From: an uncultured Chloroflexota bacterium
GTDB taxonomy: Bacteria; Chloroflexota; Anaerolineae; UBA4142; SHND01
DNA: 39,707 bases
NCBI GenBank assembly: GCA_937870825.1
Contig: CALMZO010000140.1
Location: forward strand, 1 to 39,707
Direction of reading: 5' to 3'
Shown: one piece after another, positions 33,089-39,707 of the stretch
Numbering within the stretch: the stretch's first letter is position 1
How the letters are laid out: every line of letters starts with the position of its first letter
Program-made: the position numbers and the translations under genes
The notes under the pieces: generated by a model
The model's input: only the letters and a program-made list of their open reading frames with translations
Told to the model about the DNA's origin: nothing
Databases searched by the model: none

Positions 33089-33330
33089 GAGAAACGCCAG
33101 AGAACGATGATGTTATAGGAATCTGTGAAAGTGAGGATTCCCGGACAATGCATTCCGGGACAAACCAACTGCGTTGGAGGGGCGGTACTTGTTCTAACGA
33201 ACAAACCCGCAATTCAATGACGCGCTTTCATCAAGCCAAGTCGTCGGAAAGGAGTTCTTCAGGGCGTGCCCTGCGGCGGCGCTATTTGCGCTCGGGGGAT
33301 TTTCGACGGTTTCCGGGTGAGGTTCTATGT

Positions 33331-33336
33331 TACAAT
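33331..33336 (+). promoter_or_regulatory. -10 box of the metallophosphoesterase gene
   Basis: TACAAT ending eight bases before the ATG at 33345, with no Shine-Dalgarno sequence. This is the same arrangement as rnz and tsaE. Confidence 0.5.
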
Positions 33337-33344
33337 CGCGCGCG

Positions 33345-34076
33345 ATGCGCGTTCTTCTTGTCTCTGACATTCACTCGAACATGGTTGCGCTTGAAACGAT
33401 TTTGCAGCATGCACCTGCCTACGACGTGGTATGGTGTCTCGGCGACGTCGTGGGTTACGGTCCCTTTCCCAACGAATGTGTCGCGCGCTTGCGCGGGTTG
33501 AACGCGTTGACGCTGACGGGCAATCACGACCAAGCCGCGTTGGGAAAATTGCCGCTGAGTGAATTTCGCGAAGGCGCACGCGCCGCGTTGGAATGGACGA
33601 AACGCGTTTTAACTTCTGAAAGCTCCGACTGGCTCGCCGCGCACGTTCCGATGCTCACACTGCCGGAACATCATTTGACGCTCGTGCACGGCAGCCCGCG
33701 CGAACCGTTGTGGGAATACATTGGCAACGACAAACTCGCGCTCGAGAACTTTGCGTTTTTCGACACCCAGTTTTGTTTCTTTGGTCACACCCATCGCCCC
33801 ATCGCCTACCGCTTGCGCGAGCGCGAAAAAATTTTCCGCGCGGAATTTTTGCCCGAAACGGTCAAGTACGCGCTCCAGCCGAAATTACTTTTGAACCCCG
33901 GCAGCGTCGGACAGCCGCGCGACGGCGACCCCCGCGCGGCTTTTGCAATTTATGATACCGACGCGCAATGGCTGACGCATCATCGTCTCGAGTACGACAT
34001 TGCCGCGGTGCAGCGCGCCATGCGAAATGTTGGACTGCCGCCGCGCTTGATTGCGCGCCTCGCGCAAGGAGCATAA
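33345..34076 (+). CDS. Calcineurin-like metallophosphoesterase (YfcE/MJ0936-like)
   Basis: A 243-residue cytoplasmic two-metal phosphodiesterase or phosphatase. It has all metal motifs in order: SDIHSN (Asp8, His10), GDVVGYGP, GNHD, LVHGSP and GHTHRP, followed by LLNPGSVGQPRDGDPRAAFAI, the usual C-terminal signature of the group. The natural substrate is unknown; family members hydrolyse phosphodiesters in vitro. It may be leaderless. It stands alone between the divergent sugar operon and a palindromic repeat element. Confidence 0.9.
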   Translation: MRVLLVSDIHSNMVALETILQHAPAYDVVWCLGDVVGYGPFPNECVARLRGLNALTLTGNHDQAALGKLPLSEFREGARAALEWTKRVLTSESSDWLAAHVPMLTLPEHHLTLVHGSPREPLWEYIGNDKLALENFAFFDTQFCFFGHTHRPIAYRLREREKIFRAEFLPETVKYALQPKLLLNPGSVGQPRDGDPRAAFAIYDTDAQWLTHHRLEYDIAAVQRAMRNVGLPPRLIARLAQGA

Positions 34077-34204
34077 CGCCTCACCCCTAGCCCCTCTCCC
34101 AAAAATCAAAAACCGATTTTTGGGAGAGGGGAAGCATTGCTTCCTCCCCTCTCCTGCAATTTTCGCGCGCGAAAATTGCAGGAGAGGGGTCGGGGGGTGA
34201 GGCG
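34077..34204. repeat. Nested palindromic element (three hairpins in an outer stem)
   Basis: Outer arms 34077-34087 and 34194-34204 (11 bp) enclose three hairpins: 34091-34107/34115-34131 (17 bp), a short gaagca/tgcttc hairpin between, and a perfect 44-base palindrome at 34146-34189. The 'ctcaccccta/cccctctccc' ends resemble families scattered in Chloroflexota genomes. There is no coding potential; it could be a MITE-like unit and would also act as a strong mRNA structure after the phosphoesterase gene. Confidence 0.85.
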
Positions 34205-34277
34205 GCGGAACATTTTTGAAATCGCTTGCGTCTCATCGCTGTAGAGCAAACGCTCTACGTCACAATGGAGGAGAACC

Positions 34278-35246
34278 ATGAAGCGCATCATCACAACACT
34301 TGTTTTTGTCGCCATTCTCGCGTTGAGCGTCGGTTGCGGGCAGCAAGTAGGCAATGTGTTCAGCCGCGTCAACGATGGTCTTGGCAGCACGGAACCTTCC
34401 GCGCCGCCCGCGCCCGCCGAAGCGTACGGTGATGGGACCGGTGGTGTCACCAATCAACGCAAAGCGCAGAATGTTCCCGGACTGCCTTCCGGCGTAGATG
34501 CTGACCAAACTCAAGCGCAAGCCGATACGCGCATGATTGTTTATACCGGTTCGGTCTCGCTGCGCGTGAATGACACGAACGCGACGATTAACAAAATCAC
34601 CGAGATTCTCAACGGCGTCAAAGGGTATGTCGCCAACAAATCGCTCGTCGCATACGGGCAAGACAAATTGCGCGGCACCATCAACGTTCGCATTCCCGCC
34701 GCCGCGTTGGAAACAACACTCAGTCAAATCAAAGCGCTTGCCGTGCGCGTCTTGAAAGAAACGGCGGACTCGAATGATGTAACGGCAGAGTACGTGGATT
34801 TGGAAGCGCGCCGCACCAATCTCGAAAAATACGAAGTCGAGCTGCAATCGCTTTTGGCAACTGTACGCGAACGCACAGGCAAAGCGGAAGAGATTCTTGC
34901 CATCTATAATGAATTGACGCGGGTGCGCGGAGAAATTGAGCAAATCAAGGGACGCCAAAATTATTTACAAAACACCAGCGCGCTCGCGACGTACATGATT
35001 GAGCTTGTGCCGGTTGAAGAACCTGTCGTCGAAGGCAAACCGGGCTGGGACCCCGGCAAAATTTTCACCGAAGCGGTGGATGACCTCGTGGTGGCATTGC
35101 AAGGACTCGTCGGATTTGCTATTCGCCTTTTCGTCGTGATACTGCCTTTGCTGCTCATTGTCATCTTGCCCATTCTTGTACTCATCTGGCTCGTGCGCGC
35201 ATATATGAAACGACGCACACCGAAAAAAGCAGTAACCGCAAGTTGA
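34278..35246 (+). CDS. DUF4349-type membrane lipoprotein
   Basis: A 322-residue exported protein. The lipobox ends at Cys20 (LSVGC). A Pro/Gly spacer is followed by the DUF4349-like core: RMIVYTGSVSLRVNDTNATI, GTINVRIPAAALETTL, a long coiled coil (TAEYVDLEARRTNLEKYE to EIEQIKGRQNYLQNT) and a YMIELVP strand. It ends in a transmembrane helix (about residues 285-308) and a basic cytoplasmic tail. A lipid anchor at one end and a helix at the other would tie the coiled coil close to the membrane. The start has a good GGAGG. Function unknown in the family. Confidence 0.85.
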   Translation: MKRIITTLVFVAILALSVGCGQQVGNVFSRVNDGLGSTEPSAPPAPAEAYGDGTGGVTNQRKAQNVPGLPSGVDADQTQAQADTRMIVYTGSVSLRVNDTNATINKITEILNGVKGYVANKSLVAYGQDKLRGTINVRIPAAALETTLSQIKALAVRVLKETADSNDVTAEYVDLEARRTNLEKYEVELQSLLATVRERTGKAEEILAIYNELTRVRGEIEQIKGRQNYLQNTSALATYMIELVPVEEPVVEGKPGWDPGKIFTEAVDDLVVALQGLVGFAIRLFVVILPLLLIVILPILVLIWLVRAYMKRRTPKKAVTAS

Positions 35247-35252
35247 ATGACT

Positions 35253-35284
35253 AGCGCATCCTTTTTGAGGATGCGCTTTTTTTA
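35253..35284. terminator. Bidirectional terminator between convergent genes
   Basis: Perfect 9-base arms (35253-35261, 35269-35277) with T-run on both strands, between the DUF4349-like gene and the beta-helix gene. Confidence 0.85.
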
Positions 35285-37612
35285 TGCCGTGACCTGAACC
35301 GCAACATCGAACCCAAAAATGTACACACGAAACATTCGGATTCCTTTTTCTGTCGCGGTCAACGGCATCGGTTTTTCCATGCGCGCGCGGCGCAACAACG
35401 CGCGCACAAAACGCGCATGCGGCGCGGGTTCACTGCCGTGATATTCATCGCCGCGCGCGACGACATAATCGCCCGCGACGACGGGCGAACGATTTTGCAA
35501 AAAACCAATCTCGCCACGTTTTGCATTGTCTTGAACCAGCAATTTGCGTTTGAACCAGCCGCTCGCGCCGAGAACGAGGACGCGCATCCGCGATTCATTT
35601 CCAAGAACGCGCAAAGCATCAATGTCATCAGCCCACTTTTCCGCATCCACAAATTGCGTTGACAACAATGCGACATTGCCGCGAAAATTCTTGACCTCTA
35701 TCCCCGCGCCGGGATTGTTCGTCTCTCCATAACGCGCCAGCACCGCGCCCAGTAACGTGAACTCGCCCGTATCGTCGAAACGCCCCATTTGCGCGGCGCG
35801 TCCTTCGTACCACAACGCGCGCACCAACAATGCCCCGCCGCGTTCGACGCGAAAATTCGGCACACTGCCCGATGACGCGCCGCTGAACCAATTGACGCGC
35901 GCGCGCTTTCCTCCGCCGCGCACAAACATGGCTGCCGCGTTCGCCGGATTTGGCGGATCGAAAAACGCGTTCGTACTCTGCGAGTCGCGCAGTTCGACAA
36001 TCGCGTTTTCGAGCGCGTCGATTTTGAAACCGTGCGTTCGTCCGCGCACTTGTACGCCTTGCGCGAAAATGCGCGCGTCGTTTTGGTCAATGCCTGTTAT
36101 GCGGACGCCTGTGGCTTGATTCGCATTTTGTTGAACGACGAAATCGCGTAGGGTTGCGCGCAACGCGCCGTGAACGTCGAGCGCGCTGCCATCCCGCGCG
36201 CCCTGCCATTCCAAAAACGTGCGTCCGTCGCCGATGATTTGAATGTCGCTGTCTGGCGGAATCACAAGTGATTGCGTGAGCGCGTATCTGCCGTGCGGGA
36301 GATGCACAACAGCGCGATTTCCCTCGCGCGCTGCTGCGTTGATTTGCTTTTGAATTTGCGCGGCAGTGGCGTTTTGCGCGACGGGGAACATTTTTCCCGT
36401 AAAGCGCGGCGGCACTTGAAATTCGATTGGGGCGCTTGAAATCTCGGACGCGGCGCGCACGATTGTATCCAATTCCAAAACGCGCTTGCCTTGAATCGCA
36501 TTCGGCAGCGTAAAGGTATTGCCGATAGCAACAACATCCTCGCCGATTTCGACGACAGGCGTTTTGTGCGTCGCGCGACTGCGAGTCACATTGTCGAGCA
36601 AAAGCAGCGGACCAAAATACTTGACTGCAATCGGTCCGTGCAATTCGTACGGAAATGTTTTTCCCAAGCCGCCGCCGCGCGGTTCGGGCGGATTCGCGCC
36701 GAGCGTGGGGTCAAGAATCGTGTTGCGTTGAATGACGAGTGGTAACGGATTCCACGAAAACGGCGCGAGACAAAAGGCGCGCGAGTTGCGCGAAATGTTA
36801 TCGGCAAGAACATGACACGAAGCGAAACCGATAAAGGTATCCGCAAAGGTTGAACGTTCAAAGAACGAATGAAATACATGAAACGCGCCTTGCCCATAAC
36901 CGGACGTCACACCGACATAGCAATCTTGAAACTGCGAGTCCCAAATCCACCAGTCGAGTGAGTTCGCATTTTCCAAGCTGATGCCCGCGCGCGAACATTG
37001 TCGAAAGCGACAGCGCAGCACGGACATTTCCGCGACCATTTTCGTATCCATCGTTCCGCCGCGAATGCCGACGCCGACATTTTGAAAAAATTCGTCCGCG
37101 TGTTCGTTGCCGCTGCTGCTGCCGGATGACGTATGTTGCATCACGCAGCCCGCGCGATTTTTTCCATCCCACGTGATTCGTCCAAAACGCGAATTGTTAA
37201 TGTCGCGCGTTTTGAACATGATTTCATCGTGCGCGCCGTCCCAAAGGATTTTTGTCGTCGCGGGATGTTCGCCGAGAATACTCATAAAACCGTCACCGAT
37301 GTTGCGCGTCCACGTGAGCGTTTTGGTGATGCGATACGTTCCCGATGGAATCCACAACACGGGACTTGATTCCGCGTTCCCCAACTCGTCGAGCGCGGCT
37401 TGCAGCGCGTTCGAATCGTCTGTGATGCCATTGCCGCGCGCACCATAATTCGCTTTCAAATTCGTCCAACTTGGAAAGGGTCCGACAAAAAATTCGGCGG
37501 GGTCTGTGGAGGGATTCGGGATGCGTAGAGTTTGAAACGGGTTGAGCAGCAGCGCGCCGGCAAGCGCGCTCATTCGCAAAACCTCGCGGCGGCGAAACAT
37601 AGATTTTCCCAT
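35282..37612 (-). CDS. Exported right-handed beta-helix protein (pectate-lyase-like)
   Basis: A 776-residue protein with a Tat-like signal (RRREVLRMSALAGALL, residues 7-22). The first half begins with NLKANYGARGNGITDDSNALQAALDEL and WIPSGTYRITKTL, the N-terminal signature of the Pectate_lyase_3 (GH28/phage-tailspike-like) beta-helix. A second copy of the start appears near residue 430 (QIQKQINAAAREGNRAVVHLPHGRYAL), so it is probably two beta-helix units in tandem. No catalytic triad can be named by eye. It may be a polysaccharide lyase or hydrolase, or an adhesin-like carbohydrate-binding protein. ATG 37612 is used; ATG 37600 is possible. The -10 box (37639-37644, minus) overlaps the promoter of the divergent sulfur operon. 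Confidence 0.8.
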   Translation of the reverse strand: MGKSMFRRREVLRMSALAGALLLNPFQTLRIPNPSTDPAEFFVGPFPSWTNLKANYGARGNGITDDSNALQAALDELGNAESSPVLWIPSGTYRITKTLTWTRNIGDGFMSILGEHPATTKILWDGAHDEIMFKTRDINNSRFGRITWDGKNRAGCVMQHTSSGSSSGNEHADEFFQNVGVGIRGGTMDTKMVAEMSVLRCRFRQCSRAGISLENANSLDWWIWDSQFQDCYVGVTSGYGQGAFHVFHSFFERSTFADTFIGFASCHVLADNISRNSRAFCLAPFSWNPLPLVIQRNTILDPTLGANPPEPRGGGLGKTFPYELHGPIAVKYFGPLLLLDNVTRSRATHKTPVVEIGEDVVAIGNTFTLPNAIQGKRVLELDTIVRAASEISSAPIEFQVPPRFTGKMFPVAQNATAAQIQKQINAAAREGNRAVVHLPHGRYALTQSLVIPPDSDIQIIGDGRTFLEWQGARDGSALDVHGALRATLRDFVVQQNANQATGVRITGIDQNDARIFAQGVQVRGRTHGFKIDALENAIVELRDSQSTNAFFDPPNPANAAAMFVRGGGKRARVNWFSGASSGSVPNFRVERGGALLVRALWYEGRAAQMGRFDDTGEFTLLGAVLARYGETNNPGAGIEVKNFRGNVALLSTQFVDAEKWADDIDALRVLGNESRMRVLVLGASGWFKRKLLVQDNAKRGEIGFLQNRSPVVAGDYVVARGDEYHGSEPAPHARFVRALLRRARMEKPMPLTATEKGIRMFRVYIFGFDVAVQVTA

Positions 37613-37618
37613 TTGTTT

Positions 37619-37646
37619 TTGACAAACCTCTCATCCTCATTATACT
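37619..37646 (+). promoter_or_regulatory. Promoter of the sulfur-relay operon
   Basis: TTGACA (37619-37624), 16-base spacer, TATACT (37641-37646). It overlaps the minus-strand TATAAT (37639-37644) of the divergent beta-helix gene, so the two promoters should exclude each other. Confidence 0.75.
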
Positions 37647-37656
37647 TGCGCCTCAA

Positions 37657-37709
37657 GGTCTGCGGCAGAGGTGCCTCACAAAGAGGCACGAGCGCGCAGA
37701 CCGTAATTT
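37657..37709 (+). terminator. Leader hairpin with U-tract (attenuator-like)
   Basis: Outer arms 37657-37664/37695-37702 (8 bp) and an inner hairpin 37671-37677/37683-37689 (7 bp), then ATTTTTT. It begins within a few bases of the predicted transcription start and lies ~45 bases before the first gene, so it can end the transcript early or make a short RNA. Confidence 0.65.
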
Positions 37710-37755
37710 TTTCCCGCGATAGTTCACTAACAAGCGATTTTCCCAAGAGGATTCT

Positions 37756-38031
37756 ATGGCAACGATTTTTGTCCCAACTCCAATGCGAAAAATTACACGC
37801 GGGCAAGGCAAAATTCAGATTCAAGCAACCACGTTGCAAGAAGCCTTTGAACATGCCGAAGCCGCATACCCCGGCTTTCGCGAACGCGTTCTCGACAACA
37901 AAGGCGAAATCAAACGGTTCATCAATGTTTTCATCAACGGCGTGGACGTTCGCCGGCTGCAAGGACGCGAAACGCCTGTGCAGGATACCGATGAAGTCGC
38001 GGTCATTCCTGCAATGGCAGGAGGCGCATGA
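37756..38031 (+). CDS. Ubiquitin-like sulfur carrier (MoaD/ThiS/CysO family), ends in GGA
   Basis: A 91-residue beta-grasp protein. FVPTPMRKITRGQGKI is the N-terminal strand region and INVFINGVDVRRLQG with the DEVAVIPAMAGG strand is the typical end. Family members carry sulfur as a C-terminal Gly-Gly thiocarboxylate. Here one Ala follows the Gly-Gly, so either a protease must trim it first or it is used differently. The final Ala codon and stop (gcaTGA) overlap the rhodanese start (ATGA). A GAGG lies upstream of the start. It is the first gene of a run with rhodanese, TusA-like and E1-like genes. It could serve cysteine (CysO-like), thiamine or molybdopterin synthesis; the context cannot decide between them. 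Confidence 0.88.
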   Translation: MATIFVPTPMRKITRGQGKIQIQATTLQEAFEHAEAAYPGFRERVLDNKGEIKRFINVFINGVDVRRLQGRETPVQDTDEVAVIPAMAGGA

Positions 38032-38822
38032 GCGACACTATCCTCGTTTCCGCTCCATGGCTGCACGAACACTTGAGTGATGCGAACGTCCGTGTGGTCG
38101 ATGCGCGTGTGTCTGACCCGCGCTTGCCGATGGGCTACAAAGCGTCGCACATTCCGGGCGCGGTGCCGTTTGATTTGAATCGCGACATGTACGAAATGGC
38201 TCCCGGCGGTCCGCGTGTCAAGGCTGCCGAGGCGCTCGCGCACATTTTGGGACAACGCGGCATCGCGAATGATTCGACCATCGTGTTGTACGATGAAGGG
38301 ACCGGTCCGCTGGCGGGAACGGTGTATTGGCTGTTGAAATATCTCGGGCATGCGGACGTGCGCGTTTTGAACGGCGGCTGGCACGCCTGGCAGCAAGCCG
38401 GCGCGCCGACGACTCAAGACATACCCCGCGTGCAGCCCATGACCTACACTGCACGCGTTGACGAGAATCAACACAGCACGGCGGAATGGATTCAGGCAAA
38501 CATTGACCGCGACGACATGGTGCTGCTCGATACGCGCATGGACAGTGAATATTATTCGGGTCACATTCCCGGCGCGGTGAATCTTTCGTTCGACGAGGCG
38601 ATTGATTTTCCCACACAGGGACTCAAGGACGCGGATGTTTTGCGCGCCCAATTTGAAAGCGTCGGCGTAACGCCGGATAAAGAAATCGTCGTCTATTGTG
38701 GTTCGGGTGCGCGTTCGGCGCATTCGTATCTGGTCTTGAAATCGCTTGGCTATCCGCGCGTGCGAAATTACAAAGGTTCCATGATGGACTGGGCGCGGCA
38801 GCGTGGGCTGCCATTAGAATAG
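38028..38822 (+). CDS. Two-domain rhodanese (sulfurtransferase)
   Basis: A 264-residue thiosulfate/3-mercaptopyruvate sulfurtransferase type protein. The first rhodanese domain (residues 1-135) is structural: its loop reads YDEGTGPLAG, with Asp where the second domain has Cys. The second domain (about 150-264) has the active Cys224 in VVYCGSGARSAHSYLVLKSLG, along with the usual LLDTRMDSEYYSGHIPGAVN. The six-residue loop CGSGAR is neutral or slightly polar, which does not settle thiosulfate versus mercaptopyruvate. It would deliver persulfide sulfur to the TusA-like protein or the E1-like enzyme. Translation is coupled to the carrier gene by an ATGA overlap. Confidence 0.93.
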   Translation: MSDTILVSAPWLHEHLSDANVRVVDARVSDPRLPMGYKASHIPGAVPFDLNRDMYEMAPGGPRVKAAEALAHILGQRGIANDSTIVLYDEGTGPLAGTVYWLLKYLGHADVRVLNGGWHAWQQAGAPTTQDIPRVQPMTYTARVDENQHSTAEWIQANIDRDDMVLLDTRMDSEYYSGHIPGAVNLSFDEAIDFPTQGLKDADVLRAQFESVGVTPDKEIVVYCGSGARSAHSYLVLKSLGYPRVRNYKGSMMDWARQRGLPLE

Positions 38823-38828
38823 TGTCGA

Positions 38829-38895
38829 GTTTCAAGTGCCACGCCTCCTGTTGAATTGTGCATGACGTGCCACCTGACACCTGACACCTTACACT
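38829..38895. repeat. Intergenic 'gtgccacctgacacc' repeat
   Basis: Iterations of a tgacacc/gtgccac unit fill the gap between the rhodanese and TusA-like genes; related pieces occur near 7800-7815. No gene. Confidence 0.6.
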
Positions 38896-38899
38896 TTTT

Positions 38900-39172
38900 A
38901 TGTCTCGCTGGAATCCAATTATCATCAATGCACCGTCCGACATTTCCGCCGATGAGACGTTTGACCTCAAAGGCGAAATTTGTCCGTACACGTTCGTCAA
39001 ATCGAAATTGATGTTGGAGATGATGGAGCCGGGACAAATTCTCCAAGTGATTGTTGACAATGACGAATCGGCGAGCAACGTTCCGAAATCGCTGACGAAT
39101 GAAGGCAATACCGTACTCGGCACGGAAAAAATCAACGAGACGGATTGGATGATTACGGTGAGGAAAAAGTAA
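38900..39172 (+). CDS. TusA/SirA-family sulfur-transfer protein
   Basis: A 90-residue protein with the TusA fold: DLKGEICPYTFVKSKL (Cys28, the persulfide-carrying residue; motif CPYT instead of the usual CPxP), LQVIVDNDESASNVPKSL and the C-terminal strand WMITVRKK. It should relay sulfur between the upstream rhodanese and the carrier protein or the E1-like enzyme next door. The ATG at 38900 has no Shine-Dalgarno sequence and is preceded by a T-run. The next gene starts three bases after its stop. Confidence 0.9.
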   Translation: MSRWNPIIINAPSDISADETFDLKGEICPYTFVKSKLMLEMMEPGQILQVIVDNDESASNVPKSLTNEGNTVLGTEKINETDWMITVRKK

Positions 39173-39174
39173 CC

Positions 39175-39707
39175 ATGTTAGGTTTCACCAACGACCAAAT
39201 TTATCGCTACTCGCGTCACATTATTTTGCCCGATGTCGGCGGCGCGGGACAAAAGAAATTGTTAAAGGCAAAGGTGCTGCTCGTCGGCGCGGGCGGGCTC
39301 GGTTCACCGACTGCGATGTATCTCGCGGCGGCGGGTGTTGGCACGCTCGGCATTGTGGAATTTGATAACGTAGATTTATCAAATCTCCAGCGCCAACTTT
39401 TGCATCGGACAAAAGACGTGGGGCGTCCAAAAATTGACAGCGCGGAAGACACCATCCACGCGTTGAATCCCGATGTTCGCGTCGTCAAACATCAAGTCGT
39501 TCTCGATTCGACGAACGTGATGGACATCATCAAGGATTACGATATTGTCGTAAACGGCACGGACAATTTTCCAACGCGCTATTTGATAAACGACGCGTGT
39601 GTGTTTGCGGGCAAGCCGTTGGTGGACGGTTCGATTTTTATGTTTGAAGGACAGGCGACGGTGTACGATGCCGCGCACGGCGGTCCGTGCTATCGCTGCT
39701 TGTTCCC
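39175..39707 (+). CDS. MoeB/ThiF/HesA-family E1-like adenylyltransferase (cut by window edge)
   Basis: The N-terminal ~177 residues of an E1-like enzyme; the gene continues past the right edge. It has the expected order: YSRHIILPDVGGAGQKKL, the nucleotide loop GAGGLGSP (residues 38-45), FDNVDLSNLQRQ, NGTDNFPTRYLINDAC and the first zinc pair PCYRC. Its job is to adenylate the C-terminal glycine of the carrier protein so it can accept sulfur. A GAGGAAA lies upstream of the ATG. It belongs to the same operon as the carrier, rhodanese and TusA-like genes. MoeB, ThiF and CysO-type activators cannot be told apart without the C-terminal part. Confidence 0.95.
   Translation, partial: MLGFTNDQIYRYSRHIILPDVGGAGQKKLLKAKVLLVGAGGLGSPTAMYLAAAGVGTLGIVEFDNVDLSNLQRQLLHRTKDVGRPKIDSAEDTIHALNPDVRVVKHQVVLDSTNVMDIIKDYDIVVNGTDNFPTRYLINDACVFAGKPLVDGSIFMFEGQATVYDAAHGGPCYRCLF

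Larger units (their letters stand above)
32957..33344. other. Divergent intergenic region, no gene
   Basis: It contains the promoter of the sugar operon (minus strand), then several small hairpins on the plus strand (about 33137-33160; 33183-33212; 33260-33273) and the TACAAT box of the next gene. No protein or known RNA is recognisable. A regulator gene, which often sits here, is absent. Confidence 0.5.

Overview
The window looks like a chromosomal segment of a bacterium from the Chloroflexota, probably an uncultured Anaerolineae-like lineage. This is inferred from exported proteins with long Thr/Pro linkers, an anti-sigma factor with an SH3 tail, many gene starts without Shine-Dalgarno sequences, and short simple-sequence repeat families in the gaps. 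No marker gene fixes the taxon, so it stays an inference. No plasmid, phage, CRISPR or intact transposase is visible.

Layout. 1-2463: a decayed RHS-repeat gene whose C-terminal toxin-like tail is still open, followed by a probable immunity gene; the cassette lies between two ~75-bp direct repeats, one of which is the 3' end of the next gene. 2422-11280 (- strand): two paralogous membrane-anchored proteins, argS, a glycoside hydrolase lipoprotein, an unknown gene, polA and a small unknown gene. 11425-14528 (-): a Dus-family tRNA-dihydrouridine synthase and an overlapping ECF sigma/anti-sigma pair. 14657-18962 (+): tRNA-Leu(CAA) with a clear promoter, then two membrane-anchored proteins, one carrying four cyclic-nucleotide-binding-like domains, a transmembrane helix and an outer domain. 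19009-19273: a candidate structured RNA. 19306-24299: RNase Z, a PLP aminotransferase and two adjacent paralogous zinc peptidases with Cys-containing C-terminal anchors. 24466-26643 (-): a zinc-ribbon protein and the rimI-tsaB-tsaE cluster. 26664-32956 (-): a disaccharide operon (binding protein, two permeases, GH65 phosphorylase, beta-phosphoglucomutase). 33345-37612: metallophosphoesterase, DUF4349-like lipoprotein and a beta-helix protein with a Tat-like signal. 37619-39707 (+): a sulfur-relay operon (ubiquitin-like sulfur carrier, rhodanese, TusA-like protein, E1-like enzyme) running off the right edge.

How the genes work together. The GH65 operon is a textbook import-phosphorolysis-isomerisation pathway: the disaccharide enters through the ABC transporter, is split by phosphate to beta-glucose-1-phosphate plus glucose or another sugar, and pgmB makes glucose-6-phosphate. 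The ABC ATPase is not encoded here. TsaE, TsaB and RimI belong to t6A tRNA modification and protein acetylation. The right-hand cluster should pass sulfane sulfur to a MoaD/ThiS/CysO-type carrier.

Most notable: the four-domain cNMP-like trans-envelope protein; three identical GTTT insertions that break an N-terminal zinc ribbon just upstream of it; the nested structured RNA; the att-like repeats around the toxin cassette; the carrier protein ending in GGA instead of GG; three starts that appear leaderless; and terminator U-tracts that run straight into start codons.
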